From positions 1 to 6,008 of the forward strand of contig JAJXZK010000375.1 in the NCBI GenBank assembly GCA_021780095.1: 6,008 nt of DNA, given 5' to 3'. Positions 1 through 6,008 of the stretch are shown in pieces (the stretch's first letter is position 1; every line of letters starts with the position of its first letter). This DNA is from Acidobacteriota bacterium. Lineage in GTDB: Bacteria; Acidobacteriota; Terriglobia; Terriglobales; Acidobacteriaceae. Below the pieces are notes generated by a model that worked only from the letters and a program-made list of their open reading frames with translations, had not been told where the DNA came from and did no database searches. The position numbers and the translations under genes were made by a program.

Positions 1-1
1 G

Positions 2-1153
2 GCAGGCGTCTTGATCGCGCCAGAAGAATCACGAGGCGTCGCCGCAAAACCTCCCCGTGGAATCCAATTTTTCGCGGGCGGCCACCCTTCACCGAACGAG
101 GCCTCCTTCGCCGGCGCCCGCGCAGCGTTGGAGATTCTGAGGGCATTGCCGCAAGACACGGCAGCCAATTCGCTGTGCTTCTTTTTGATCAGCGGCGGAG
201 CATCGGCGATGATGGAGTTGCCGCTGGACTCCTCGATCTCGCTGGCTGATACGGAGAGCTTTCACCGCGCGCTGGTCGGCAGCGGTGCTTCCATTACGGA
301 AATTAACTGCGTCCGAAAGCACTTTTCCGCCGTGAAGGGCGGTCGCCTTGCGCAAGCCGCCGGCAATGCGATGTGCCGATCGCTGCTGCTCTCCGACGTT
401 CCCCTTGGGCGCGAAGACGCGTTGGGCTCGGGGCCGACCATTCCCGATTCGTCCACGGTCGAGGAATGCAAAGAGGTTCTTGAGCGTTATCAACTGCTGG
501 CTCAGTTCCCTCTTGCTGTGCGGCGATTCTTCGAATCGGAGGACTTAGTGGAAACGCCGAAGCCGGGGATGCTGCAGGCTCGGGCGTCGGTCCTTTTGAG
601 CGCGCAAACCGTTGCCGAAGCCGCGGCAAACAACTCAAGAGCGCTTGGTTATTTCGCTGTCATTGACAACAGTTGCGATGAATGGGAGTACCAAGCTGCG
701 GCTCGACATTTGCTCGATCGACTGCGAACTCTCCGCGCCAATCACCCAGGCGCATGCGTGATATCGACGGGCGAAGTCAGTGTGCCTTTGCCGGCAAACA
801 ACACTGTGGGAACGATCGGTATTGGCGGACGCAATCAGCAATTTGCTCTCTACGCCGCCACCCTGCTCGGCCCGGAAGACGACAGCGTGGCCATTCTCTC
901 CGCTGGATCGGATGGCATAGACGGAAATAGTCCCGCAGCCGGAGCCGTGGTGGATCGCCAGACGGTCAAAGGTGATGCGTTATGCCAGGCACGGCAGGAC
1001 TTGGAAGCATTCGACGCCTATTCCTTCCTCTCGAATCAAAGAGCCCTCATCGTAACCGGCCCCTCGGGAAACAATCTTCGCGATTTGAGGATCTTGATCG
1101 CGGGACATCTGCAAACCCCAGTGGCATTGAGAGTTGAGCCGGAAATTCCATAA
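2..1153 (+). CDS. Glycerate 2-kinase (DUF4147/MOFRL family), 5'-truncated by window edge
   Basis: Probably phosphorylates D-glycerate with ATP to give 2-phosphoglycerate in the cytosol, feeding lower glycolysis. The frame is open from base 2, so the TTG at 11 is probably internal and the true start lies upstream; roughly 60-80 N-terminal residues seem missing compared with the usual 420-450. Counting from base 11, family signatures appear in order: GGHPSPNEAS (23-32), the glycine-rich loop FLISGGASAMM (58-68), SGASITEINCVRKHFSA (91-107) followed by KGGRLA, LLLSDVP (125-131) and GSGPTIPDSS (139-148). The C-terminal MOFRL half follows with GGRNQQFALYAA (272-283), ILSAGSDGIDGNSPAAGAVV (295-314) and the closing TGPSGNNLRDLR (349-360). 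A tail of about 20 residues after that motif is a little longer than usual. Family assignment is firm; 2-kinase specificity comes from family knowledge. The next gene begins 354 bases downstream and is not obviously related. I leave the symbol blank because gckA, ttuD and garK-like names are used inconsistently. Confidence 0.9.
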   Translation, partial: AGVLIAPEESRGVAAKPPRGIQFFAGGHPSPNEASFAGARAALEILRALPQDTAANSLCFFLISGGASAMMELPLDSSISLADTESFHRALVGSGASITEINCVRKHFSAVKGGRLAQAAGNAMCRSLLLSDVPLGREDALGSGPTIPDSSTVEECKEVLERYQLLAQFPLAVRRFFESEDLVETPKPGMLQARASVLLSAQTVAEAAANNSRALGYFAVIDNSCDEWEYQAAARHLLDRLRTLRANHPGACVISTGEVSVPLPANNTVGTIGIGGRNQQFALYAATLLGPEDDSVAILSAGSDGIDGNSPAAGAVVDRQTVKGDALCQARQDLEAFDAYSFLSNQRALIVTGPSGNNLRDLRILIAGHLQTPVALRVEPEIP

Positions 1154-1244
1154 ATCATATATTTCGATTTAGAATTGTGGATAGCTTCTCGAACCGATTA
1201 TAGGGACACCACGTCGAACGACCGAACTTCTCCTGGCAGGCACT

Positions 1245-1260
1245 CATCGGCGACGCGATG
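1245..1260. promoter_or_regulatory. Possible upstream activator site (inverted repeat)
   Basis: CATCG and CGATG form 5-base arms separated by 6 bases, about 185-200 bases upstream of the predicted transcription start. Sigma-54 activators of the NtrC class usually bind inverted repeats 80-200 bases upstream, so the position suits. The core CATCGC recurs at 1325-1330 and a related AGCGAT lies near 1355. Arms this short occur by chance, so this is only a candidate for binding by the downstream-encoded regulator. Confidence 0.15.
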
Positions 1261-1399
1261 GAGATGGGCCGCCATAGGCTGCAACTCGAAGCAAAAGACA
1301 GTCGGCAACGAGACGACGGGCACCCATCGCGTTACTGAGGCCCGAAAAGACACTAGCGATTTACTCTAAGTGATGGCAGATTCAAGGCGTGGATTCCCG

Positions 1400-1412
1400 A
1401 AGGCTGGGCCTT
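1400..1412. promoter_or_regulatory. Inverted repeat AAGGC-TGG-GCCTT next to the -24 element
   Basis: Two perfect 5-base arms flank a 3-base centre and end 7 bases before the -24 element. It is not followed by a T-run, so it is unlikely to be an intrinsic terminator. Its position directly against the promoter would suit a DNA-binding site for a modulator or repressor of sigma-54 polymerase binding. That role is inference, and chance is a real alternative. Confidence 0.2.
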
Positions 1413-1419
1413 GTAAGTC

Positions 1420-1435
1420 TGGCACGCAAGTTGCA
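1420..1435 (+). promoter_or_regulatory. Sigma-54 (RpoN) -24/-12 promoter
   Basis: The sequence reads TGGCACG, four bases (CAAG), then TTGCA, an exact match to the core consensus TGGCACG-N4-TTGC(A/T). The invariant GG (1421-1422) and GC (1433-1434) are in the required spacing of 12 bases. With the GC at -13/-12, transcription would start at about 1446, leaving a leader of about 62 bases before the kinase ATG at 1508. It points into the kinase-regulator operon, whose second gene encodes a sigma-54 activator. The fit of site, orientation and gene content makes this much stronger than a motif match alone. Confidence 0.87.
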
Positions 1436-1438
1436 CGA

Positions 1439-1451
1439 CAGTACTGTACTG
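1439..1451. promoter_or_regulatory. Perfect hyphenated palindrome at predicted transcription start
   Basis: CAGTAC, a single T, then GTACTG form an exact 6-1-6 palindrome centred at 1445, essentially on the predicted start at 1446. The single-base centre rules out a stable RNA hairpin with full arms, so a dimeric protein binding site in DNA is the more natural reading, for example a repressor operator. No regulator can be named from the sequence. Confidence 0.3.
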
Positions 1452-1489
1452 CATCAGAACCCGCACAATGAACCTTGGCATTCTGACGC

Positions 1490-1495
1490 GGAAAG
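1490..1495 (+). promoter_or_regulatory. Weak ribosome binding site of the sensor kinase
   Basis: GGAAAG lies 12 bases before the ATG at 1508, a longer gap than the usual 5-9. The only ATG that gives the full kinase is 1508, because an in-frame TGA sits at 1484-1486. The weak site suggests lower translation of the kinase than of the regulator, which has a strong site. Confidence 0.4.
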
Positions 1496-1507
1496 ATTAG
1501 CCTCGAA

Positions 1508-4354
1508 ATGCCGCGGAACATTCCATTCCGAATCGCCGCTGTCGTACTGGCAACGTTAACGCTTGCCGCGGTGATTCTGGCATCGATCAACTATAGCCAC
1601 GAAAGCCAATTTCAGATTCCGACGGACCAGGTTTGGTGGGCGCAGGCTCCCGGCGGCCTGATCGCGCAAAAAGTGCTGGCCCATGGTCCTGGCGACCGCG
1701 CGGGCATTGAAGCCGGCGATTTGTTGACTGCCGTTAACAACCATCGCACTCCGCGCCTAACATCGCTGCAACGGCAATTGTTCTCGACCGGCATTTGGAG
1801 CAAGGCAACCTACTCCGTAACCCGGGCTGGCATCCGGCTTGAGATTCCGGTGATTCTGGTGCCGATGGACCGGGACATCGATATCGGTCTGCGCCTGATT
1901 GCGCTGGTGTACCTGCTGATCGGCCTGTATATTCTCTTTCGCCGCTGGACGGCGCCGCGCTCCGTTCACTTCTACATTTTTTGCCTGGCGTCCTTCGTTC
2001 TGTACGCCTTCAACTACACGGGCAAGCTGAACCTGTTCGATTGGTTCATTTTTTGGGGCGGTGTCGCGGCAAGTGCCGCCCAGCCCGCACTTTTCCTGCA
2101 CTTTGCTTTCACGTTTCCAGAACACAACCCGACTATGCGTCGCCGGCGCATGGCATGGCTGCTTTATCTGCCAGGAATTGCCGTGGTGGGCCTGTTCGTT
2201 ACGGCCATTCGCCTCTGGTCTGCCACGGACCTGCTGTACCACCGTTTGAACCAGGTTGCAATCGGCTACATGACGGCGTACTACTTGACCGCGGCGTTGA
2301 TTTTCTTCATCAACTACCGCCGAGCCGATAACCCGCTGACGCGCCAGCAGCTGAAATGGCTGACGCGCGGCACGCTGCTTGCTGTCACCCCGTTTACCCT
2401 GCTCTATGCGCTTCCCTATTTGCTGGCGCAGGCGTCTTCGCCAACGCTGCTGAGCCACATCGGCGTTTTGTGCCTGGTCTTTCTTCCATTGACGTTCAGT
2501 TATGCGATTGTGCGCTACCGGCTGATGGACGTCGATCTGATCTTCAAGCGCGGCGTCACCTATACGCTCGCGACGGGAACCCTGGTCGCCATCTACTTTG
2601 GCGCGGTCGCGTTTGCCGGTGAAGTGGTGCACAAGAGGCTGCCGGCGGCAGGAGGATGGGGGCTTGCCACCGCGATCATTATTGCGGCCCTGGTCTTCGA
2701 TCCCATAAAGCGCGCCATCCAGGACCGCGTGGATCGCGTCTTCGATCGCAAGAGACTTGACTCTCGCGCGACCCTGGTTGAATTTGCTCGCAGCCTGAAC
2801 ACTCAAACCGATTTGCGGGCGCTGCTGAATGCCCTCGTCGATCGCCTGCCTCGCATTTTGCAGGTCGCCCGCGTGGGTGTCTTCCTCGATGACGAACGCG
2901 ATGCCCGTGTCTCGAAGTTTCGTCTGGCAGCCAGTCATGGAATTCCCGCAATCGCCCTGAGTCATACTGAAAATCTGGAGACAAGTTTTCTTCGCTTCGA
3001 TGGTCGCGACGATGGCTCACACATTTTTCTGGAAAGCACGCAGAATGCGCCGCACTTGACCGACAGCCAGCAGGGTGCCGTCGCCCTGCTGGACCTGAAC
3101 TACTACCTTCCCTGCCGAGTCCAGCAGCGAACCATCGCGGTGCTGGGTCTGGGCCGCACGACGAATGGAGACTTCCTTTCCAGCGAAGACGTCGAGTTGC
3201 TGGAAACGCTGGCCAGCTATGTCGGCATCGCCATCCAGAACGCCCGCCTCTACGCCAAGCTTGAGGAGAAGATTGCCGAGTACGAGCAGCTGAAAGAGTT
3301 CAACGAAAATATCGTCGAGTCTATCAATATCGGCATCCTGGCCGTCGACCTTGCCGACCGCATTGACAGCTGGAATGCGCAGATGGAATCCATGTATGCC
3401 GTACCTCGGTCAGAAGCGCTGAACCAACCGCTGGCGAGTTTATTCCCGGCAGATTTTCTGGCTGAATACGACCGCGTGAAACACGAAAACGGTGTGCACA
3501 ATCTCTACAAATTCCAACTCGCCACTCGTGTCGGAGAAATTCGCAACGCCAATATCACCATCGCTCCGCTTGTTGATAAGGACTTTACCACCGTCGGCCG
3601 CATCATTTTGGTCGATGACATAACGGAGCGAGTGCAGTTGGAAAGCCAGTTGATGCAGGCGGACAAACTATCCTCGATCGGATTGTTGGCGGCTGGCATC
3701 GCCCACGAGGTGAACACCCCGTTGGCAGTGATTTCGTCTTACACCCAGATGATGGCTAAGCAAATTCGTAGCGACGACCGTACCGCGCCATTGTTGGACA
3801 AAATTACCCAGCAGACTTTTCGTGCGTCGGAAATTGTCAACAGCCTGTTGAATTTTTCGCGCACCAGCACCATCGAGTTCAAACCGGTCAGCATAAATCA
3901 TGTCTTGCGAGAAACGCTGGCGCTGTTGCAGCATCAGTTCAACAGCGCAAACATTACGATCGACCTGGCGTTGCAGCCGGAATTGCCGGATATCCTGGGC
4001 AACATGGGCAAACTGCAGCAGGTATTTCTAAATCTTTTTCTGAACGCAAAAGACGCCATGGCTGAGGGCGGAATATTGCGCGTGGAAACCATCGACAATG
4101 GACAAGTCGAGGTGATCATCGGTGACACCGGGTCCGGCATCGCGGCAGAAAATCTGCGCCGCATCTACGATCCCTTCTTCACCACCAAAACTGCAGTTGT
4201 TGAAGGCCAGAGGCGTGGTACAGGTCTCGGCCTCTCTGTAAGCTACGGCATTATTCAGGAACATGCCGGCAAGATTCAGGTCGACAGTAAGGTGGGTCGC
4301 GGGACAACGTTCCATCTGCAATTTCCCAAATTGAGGAAGCCCGTTCATGCCTGA
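1508..4354 (+). CDS. Membrane sensor histidine kinase: PDZ, ten-span membrane region, GAF, PAS, HisKA, HATPase
   Basis: Autophosphorylating sensor (948 residues) of the two-component system with the overlapping downstream regulator. TM1 (about 8-28) leads to an extracytoplasmic PDZ-like domain (about 45-118, core GPGDRAGIEAGDLLTAV at 60-76). Nine more hydrophobic spans follow, at about 126-144, 153-171, 177-203, 215-235, 249-270, 286-308, 314-336, 350-372 and 384-397. Basic loops (RRWTAPR, RRRR, RRADNPLTR, RYRLMDVDLIFKR, DPIKRAIQDR) all fall on the cytoplasmic side, supporting ten spans. A GAF domain (about 420-580), a short helical linker and a PAS domain (about 597-708) precede the HisKA domain with phosphoacceptor His733 in AHEVNTPL. 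E734-x-x-T737 matches the motif linked to phosphatase activity, so it may be bifunctional. The ATPase has N-box Asn846, G1 DTGSGI (873-878), PFFTTK and G2 GTGLGLS (904-910), all intact. The membrane part ending RYRLMDVDLIFKR...VDRVFDRKR resembles ComP-type and related sensors. The ligand is unknown. Transcribed from the sigma-54 promoter at 1420-1435. Confidence 0.93.
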   Translation: MPRNIPFRIAAVVLATLTLAAVILASINYSHESQFQIPTDQVWWAQAPGGLIAQKVLAHGPGDRAGIEAGDLLTAVNNHRTPRLTSLQRQLFSTGIWSKATYSVTRAGIRLEIPVILVPMDRDIDIGLRLIALVYLLIGLYILFRRWTAPRSVHFYIFCLASFVLYAFNYTGKLNLFDWFIFWGGVAASAAQPALFLHFAFTFPEHNPTMRRRRMAWLLYLPGIAVVGLFVTAIRLWSATDLLYHRLNQVAIGYMTAYYLTAALIFFINYRRADNPLTRQQLKWLTRGTLLAVTPFTLLYALPYLLAQASSPTLLSHIGVLCLVFLPLTFSYAIVRYRLMDVDLIFKRGVTYTLATGTLVAIYFGAVAFAGEVVHKRLPAAGGWGLATAIIIAALVFDPIKRAIQDRVDRVFDRKRLDSRATLVEFARSLNTQTDLRALLNALVDRLPRILQVARVGVFLDDERDARVSKFRLAASHGIPAIALSHTENLETSFLRFDGRDDGSHIFLESTQNAPHLTDSQQGAVALLDLNYYLPCRVQQRTIAVLGLGRTTNGDFLSSEDVELLETLASYVGIAIQNARLYAKLEEKIAEYEQLKEFNENIVESINIGILAVDLADRIDSWNAQMESMYAVPRSEALNQPLASLFPADFLAEYDRVKHENGVHNLYKFQLATRVGEIRNANITIAPLVDKDFTTVGRIILVDDITERVQLESQLMQADKLSSIGLLAAGIAHEVNTPLAVISSYTQMMAKQIRSDDRTAPLLDKITQQTFRASEIVNSLLNFSRTSTIEFKPVSINHVLRETLALLQHQFNSANITIDLALQPELPDILGNMGKLQQVFLNLFLNAKDAMAEGGILRVETIDNGQVEVIIGDTGSGIAAENLRRIYDPFFTTKTAVVEGQRRGTGLGLSVSYGIIQEHAGKIQVDSKVGRGTTFHLQFPKLRKPVHA
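4333..4339 (+). promoter_or_regulatory. Strong ribosome binding site of the response regulator
   Basis: GAGGAAG lies inside the 3' end of the kinase gene, 7 bases before the ATG at 4347, an optimal spacing. It fixes the regulator start and, with the 8-base overlap of the two genes, suggests translational coupling with independent re-initiation. Confidence 0.75.
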
Positions 4355-5777
4355 GGTTGTGCGAGAAAGTATTTCTCCAGAAATCGACAGTGCTCTTCCG
4401 CTCCGCATCATCATCATTGACGATGAAGCCGCCATTCGTGAATCGCTGCTGCTGCTGCTGGAACTGGAGGGCTTTGAGGTTGCGACCGCGCCGGATGGAG
4501 CGAAGGGTTTGAAGGCCCTGGAAGAGTCGGTGTTCGACTTGGTATTGCTCGATCTTGCGCTACCCGGTCAGAGTGGATTTGAAATTCTTCAGGCGATTCG
4601 CGCCCGGCATGCAAATCTGCCAGTCATCATGATTACGGCGTACGGCACCGTGCAGAATGTCGTCGAAGCCATGCACTTCGGCGCCAACAATTTTATCCAG
4701 AAACCCTGGGACAACGAAAAGCTTCTGGCTGATATCCGCGGAGCCATCGGCCAGCATCGCGCGGAAACAGAAAATATTCAACTGAAGCGCGCCCTGAAGC
4801 AGCGCTACAGTTTCGAAAACATCATCGGCAAAAGTGAGCCCATGCAAGCTGTGCTGGACCTGGTCGGCCAAGTGGCCCCCAGCCGCTCCACGGTGCTGGT
4901 ACAGGGCGAAAGCGGCACAGGTAAGGAGCTGATTGCCAAAGCGATCCATTCCCATTCGCCGCGGCGGGACAAGCCCTTTGTCCCCGTCCATACCGGAGCT
5001 GTGCCGTCGGACCTGCTGGAGAGCACCTTGTTCGGCCATGTCAAAGGCGCCTTCACTTCCGCCATCGCTTCGAAGAAGGGGCTATTTGAGATTGCAAACG
5101 GAGGAACGCTGTTTCTGGATGAAATCGGCACCATGGCACTGGACACCCAGGCAAAACTCTTACGAGTGCTGCAGGATCGGAAGTTCATGCTGGTGGGCGG
5201 CGTGCAGGAGCTTCAGGTCGACGTGCGGATCGTTGCTGCGACGAATGCCGACCTCCGCCTTGCTGTGCGCGAGGGGCGATTTCGAGAGGATCTCTTTTAT
5301 CGGCTGAACGTAATTACCATCGAACTGCCTCCGCTTCGGAATCGAAAAGAAGATATTCCGCTGTTGATCGCGCATTGTCTGAAGCGCTTTTGCGAAGAAA
5401 ATCAGCTCCCTTTGCGTACCATTTCGCCAGAAACGATGCGGGCGCTGATTGATTATTCCTGGCCTGGAAATGTGCGAGAGCTTGAAAATGTCATCGAGCG
5501 TTGCGTTGTTCTTTCCACGGACCAGACAATCCCAAAAGAATTGTTGCCCGATCATCTGACGGGACGTAGCTACGAGGCCAGCCTCCTGGAGCATAATCCA
5601 GATGCATCGCTATTTGAGATTTTGGAAGAGATCGAAAAGCATATCATCACAGATCGGCTGGAACACTGTAACTGGAACCAAACGGATGCCGCAGAGGCCT
5701 TTCGGATTCCGCTCTCAACCCTGAATCAAAAGATCAAGCGGTTGAATATCGAAATACGAAAGAAGCTGAAAGATTGA
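4347..5777 (+). CDS. NtrC-class sigma-54-dependent response regulator (receiver, AAA+, Fis-type HTH)
   Basis: Cytosolic transcription activator (476 residues), partner of the upstream kinase, whose gene it overlaps by 8 bases. The receiver (about 19-135) has the acidic pocket Asp25-Asp26, phosphoacceptor Asp69 (LVLLDLALPG), Thr97 and Lys119 (IQKP). The AAA+ domain (about 155-395) has Walker A GESGTGKE (187-194), Walker B TLFLDEIG with Asp258-Glu259, sensor I AATN (297-300), likely arginine fingers R313 and R319 (FREDLFYRLNV) and sensor II WPGNVRELEN (R377). The sigma-54-contacting loop reads GAFTSA (234-239) rather than the usual GAFTGA. The conserved VNCGAIP-like motif is VHTGAVP (214-220). 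The C-terminal Fis-type helix-turn-helix (about 437-470) has NQTDAAEAFRIPLSTLNQKI. It should hydrolyse ATP to open sigma-54 promoters, very likely including its own at 1420-1435. Length and domains are those of a complete NtrC-family member. Target genes other than the operon are not visible. Confidence 0.94.
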   Translation: MPEVVRESISPEIDSALPLRIIIIDDEAAIRESLLLLLELEGFEVATAPDGAKGLKALEESVFDLVLLDLALPGQSGFEILQAIRARHANLPVIMITAYGTVQNVVEAMHFGANNFIQKPWDNEKLLADIRGAIGQHRAETENIQLKRALKQRYSFENIIGKSEPMQAVLDLVGQVAPSRSTVLVQGESGTGKELIAKAIHSHSPRRDKPFVPVHTGAVPSDLLESTLFGHVKGAFTSAIASKKGLFEIANGGTLFLDEIGTMALDTQAKLLRVLQDRKFMLVGGVQELQVDVRIVAATNADLRLAVREGRFREDLFYRLNVITIELPPLRNRKEDIPLLIAHCLKRFCEENQLPLRTISPETMRALIDYSWPGNVRELENVIERCVVLSTDQTIPKELLPDHLTGRSYEASLLEHNPDASLFEILEEIEKHIITDRLEHCNWNQTDAAEAFRIPLSTLNQKIKRLNIEIRKKLKD

Positions 5778-5813
5778 CTCCTCACCTTGGCCATTCTTTC
5801 GAGCCGTCTTACT

Positions 5814-5903
5814 TCAAGCGCCGGTAAGAGCCTGTTCGAGGTCCGCGACGATATCCTCGACATTGTGACGCCCGAGCTGGGTGGTCGAGAGCGCGATGTC
5901 GGC
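5814..5903 (-). pseudogene. Possible C-terminal remnant of a minus-strand gene
   Basis: On the minus strand a 29-codon frame ends at a TGA (5816-5814). It reads ALSTTQLGRHNVEDIV and then ADLEQALTGA, a protein-like strand-plus-helix ending. An in-frame TAG at 5906-5904 cuts it off upstream, close to where the Toprim-like reading on the other strand begins. The ending loosely recalls the last helix of Cys/Met-type PLP enzymes or of small P-loop kinases; I cannot choose. The + strand is also open here, in the regulator's frame beyond its stop, so the strand itself is uncertain. If real, it would be a convergent neighbour truncated by a rearrangement or assembly junction. Confidence 0.2.
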
Positions 5904-6008
5904 CTATGCTCTCACCGGCACTCCCGTCTGGGCGACCCTGGGCAATGAGCGCTTCGGTCTCGTCAGCGTGCCTGAGAGCGTGACCGAGCTTCACCTCTTC
6001 GTCGAGAT
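5869..6008 (+). CDS. Toprim-like (phage/plasmid primase type) fragment, lacking its N-terminus and running off the edge
   Basis: A + strand frame is open from just after a TGA (5866-5868) to the window end. Its readable part, ESAMSAYALTGTPVWATLG followed by SVPESVTELHLFVE, resembles the Toprim module of plasmid and phage primase-helicase proteins (Toprim_3/DUF7146-like): an E-x2-A-(L/M)-S-A helix, then G-x-P-x-W-A-x-L, then a LP-x-x-V-x-x-L-x-(I/L)-F strand that normally ends in an acidic D-x-D. The usual EG(I/V) before ESAMS is absent, and the final strand ends in Glu where Asp is expected. Several hundred upstream codons expected for such a protein are missing, so this is a broken gene, or starts at ATG 5896 or GTG 5881 as a remnant, or reflects a chimeric contig end. 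Assignment is by pattern memory on 46 residues only. Confidence 0.38.

Larger units (their letters stand above)
1154..1507. other. Intergenic regulatory region between glycerate kinase and sensor kinase
   Basis: I see no convincing gene in these 354 bases. A 64-codon TTG-initiated frame at 1175-1369 lacks a ribosome binding site and any recognisable motif, so I do not call it. Just after the glycerate kinase stop there is an AT-rich inverted repeat (TAAATC at 1151-1156, GATTTA at 1166-1171) with no T-run, too weak to call a terminator. Further on are CATCG/CGATG arms at 1245-1260, an AAGGC-TGG-GCCTT repeat at 1400-1412, the sigma-54 promoter at 1420-1435 and a 13-bp palindrome at 1439-1451. 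The roughly 265 bases upstream of the promoter are enough room for the upstream activator sites and DNA bending that sigma-54 promoters normally need. Confidence 0.7.

Noticed and set aside
1151..1171. Inverted repeat TAAATC/GATTTA just after the glycerate kinase stop, considered as a terminator.
   Set aside because: The stem is all A/T except one G-C pair, the loop is 9 bases and no T-run follows, so it would be unstable.
1175..1369. A 64-codon TTG-started frame in the intergenic region.
   Set aside because: It has no ribosome site, no protein-like pattern (Thr/Arg/Ser-rich and low in hydrophobics), and the region is better explained as regulatory.
1757..2965. A 402-codon open frame on the minus strand, opposite the kinase membrane region.
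   Set aside because: It is rich in Gln, Arg and Asn, as expected from the antisense of Leu/Val/Ala-rich membrane codons. It has no motif and overlaps a gene with complete, recognisable domains.
4446..4460. Five tandem CTG codons in the regulator gene, considered as a contingency (phase-variable) repeat.
   Set aside because: The repeat unit is three bases, so slippage would keep frame. It encodes Leu34-38 in the first receiver helix, where Leu-rich sequence is ordinary.
5787..5803. TTGGCCA downstream of the regulator, considered as a second sigma-54 promoter.
   Set aside because: At the required spacing from GG (5789-5790) the -12 position reads GA, not GC, so the invariant dinucleotide is missing.
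5807..5829. TCTTAC/GTAAGA inverted repeat downstream of the regulator, considered as a terminator.
   Set aside because: The stem is only 6 bp with an 11-base loop and is not followed by a T-run on either strand.
5809..5994. A 61-codon minus-strand frame in the tail.
   Set aside because: It is Arg/His/Gly/Ala-rich with no motif and runs antisense to the more protein-like Toprim reading.

Overview
The window looks like bacterial chromosome with moderately high GC and dense coding on the + strand. Membrane, GAF, PAS, HisKA and NtrC-type modules, together with an activator signature GAFTSA in place of GAFTGA, recall two-component pairs I associate with Acidobacteriota (Terriglobia/Koribacter-like). 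That taxonomic reading rests on remembered family resemblance and is an inference. No tRNA, rRNA, CRISPR array or insertion sequence is visible.

Layout. Positions 2-1153 hold the 3' three-quarters or so of a glycerate 2-kinase gene (DUF4147/MOFRL family) that enters from the left edge. Positions 1154-1507 are non-coding and carry the regulatory centre of the window: a consensus sigma-54 (-24/-12) promoter at 1420-1435, an exact 13-bp hyphenated palindrome over the predicted start point, and further inverted repeats upstream. Positions 1508-4354 encode a 948-residue membrane histidine kinase with an extracytoplasmic PDZ-like domain, about ten membrane spans, then GAF, PAS, HisKA and HATPase domains. 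Overlapping it by 8 bases, 4347-5777 encode a 476-residue NtrC-class response regulator (receiver, sigma-54 AAA+ domain, Fis-type helix-turn-helix). The last 231 bases (5778-6008) are mosaic: a short stretch that could be the end of a minus-strand gene abuts a fragment resembling a Toprim-type primase on the + strand, which runs off the right edge.

How it fits together. The kinase probably senses an envelope or membrane signal through its PDZ and membrane part and/or a cytosolic ligand or redox state through GAF/PAS. It would phosphorylate Asp69 of the regulator, which would then activate sigma-54 RNA polymerase. Because the kinase-regulator operon itself appears to start from a sigma-54 promoter, the pair is likely positively autoregulated. 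No other target gene is visible here. The glycerate kinase is separated by 354 bases and has no evident functional link.
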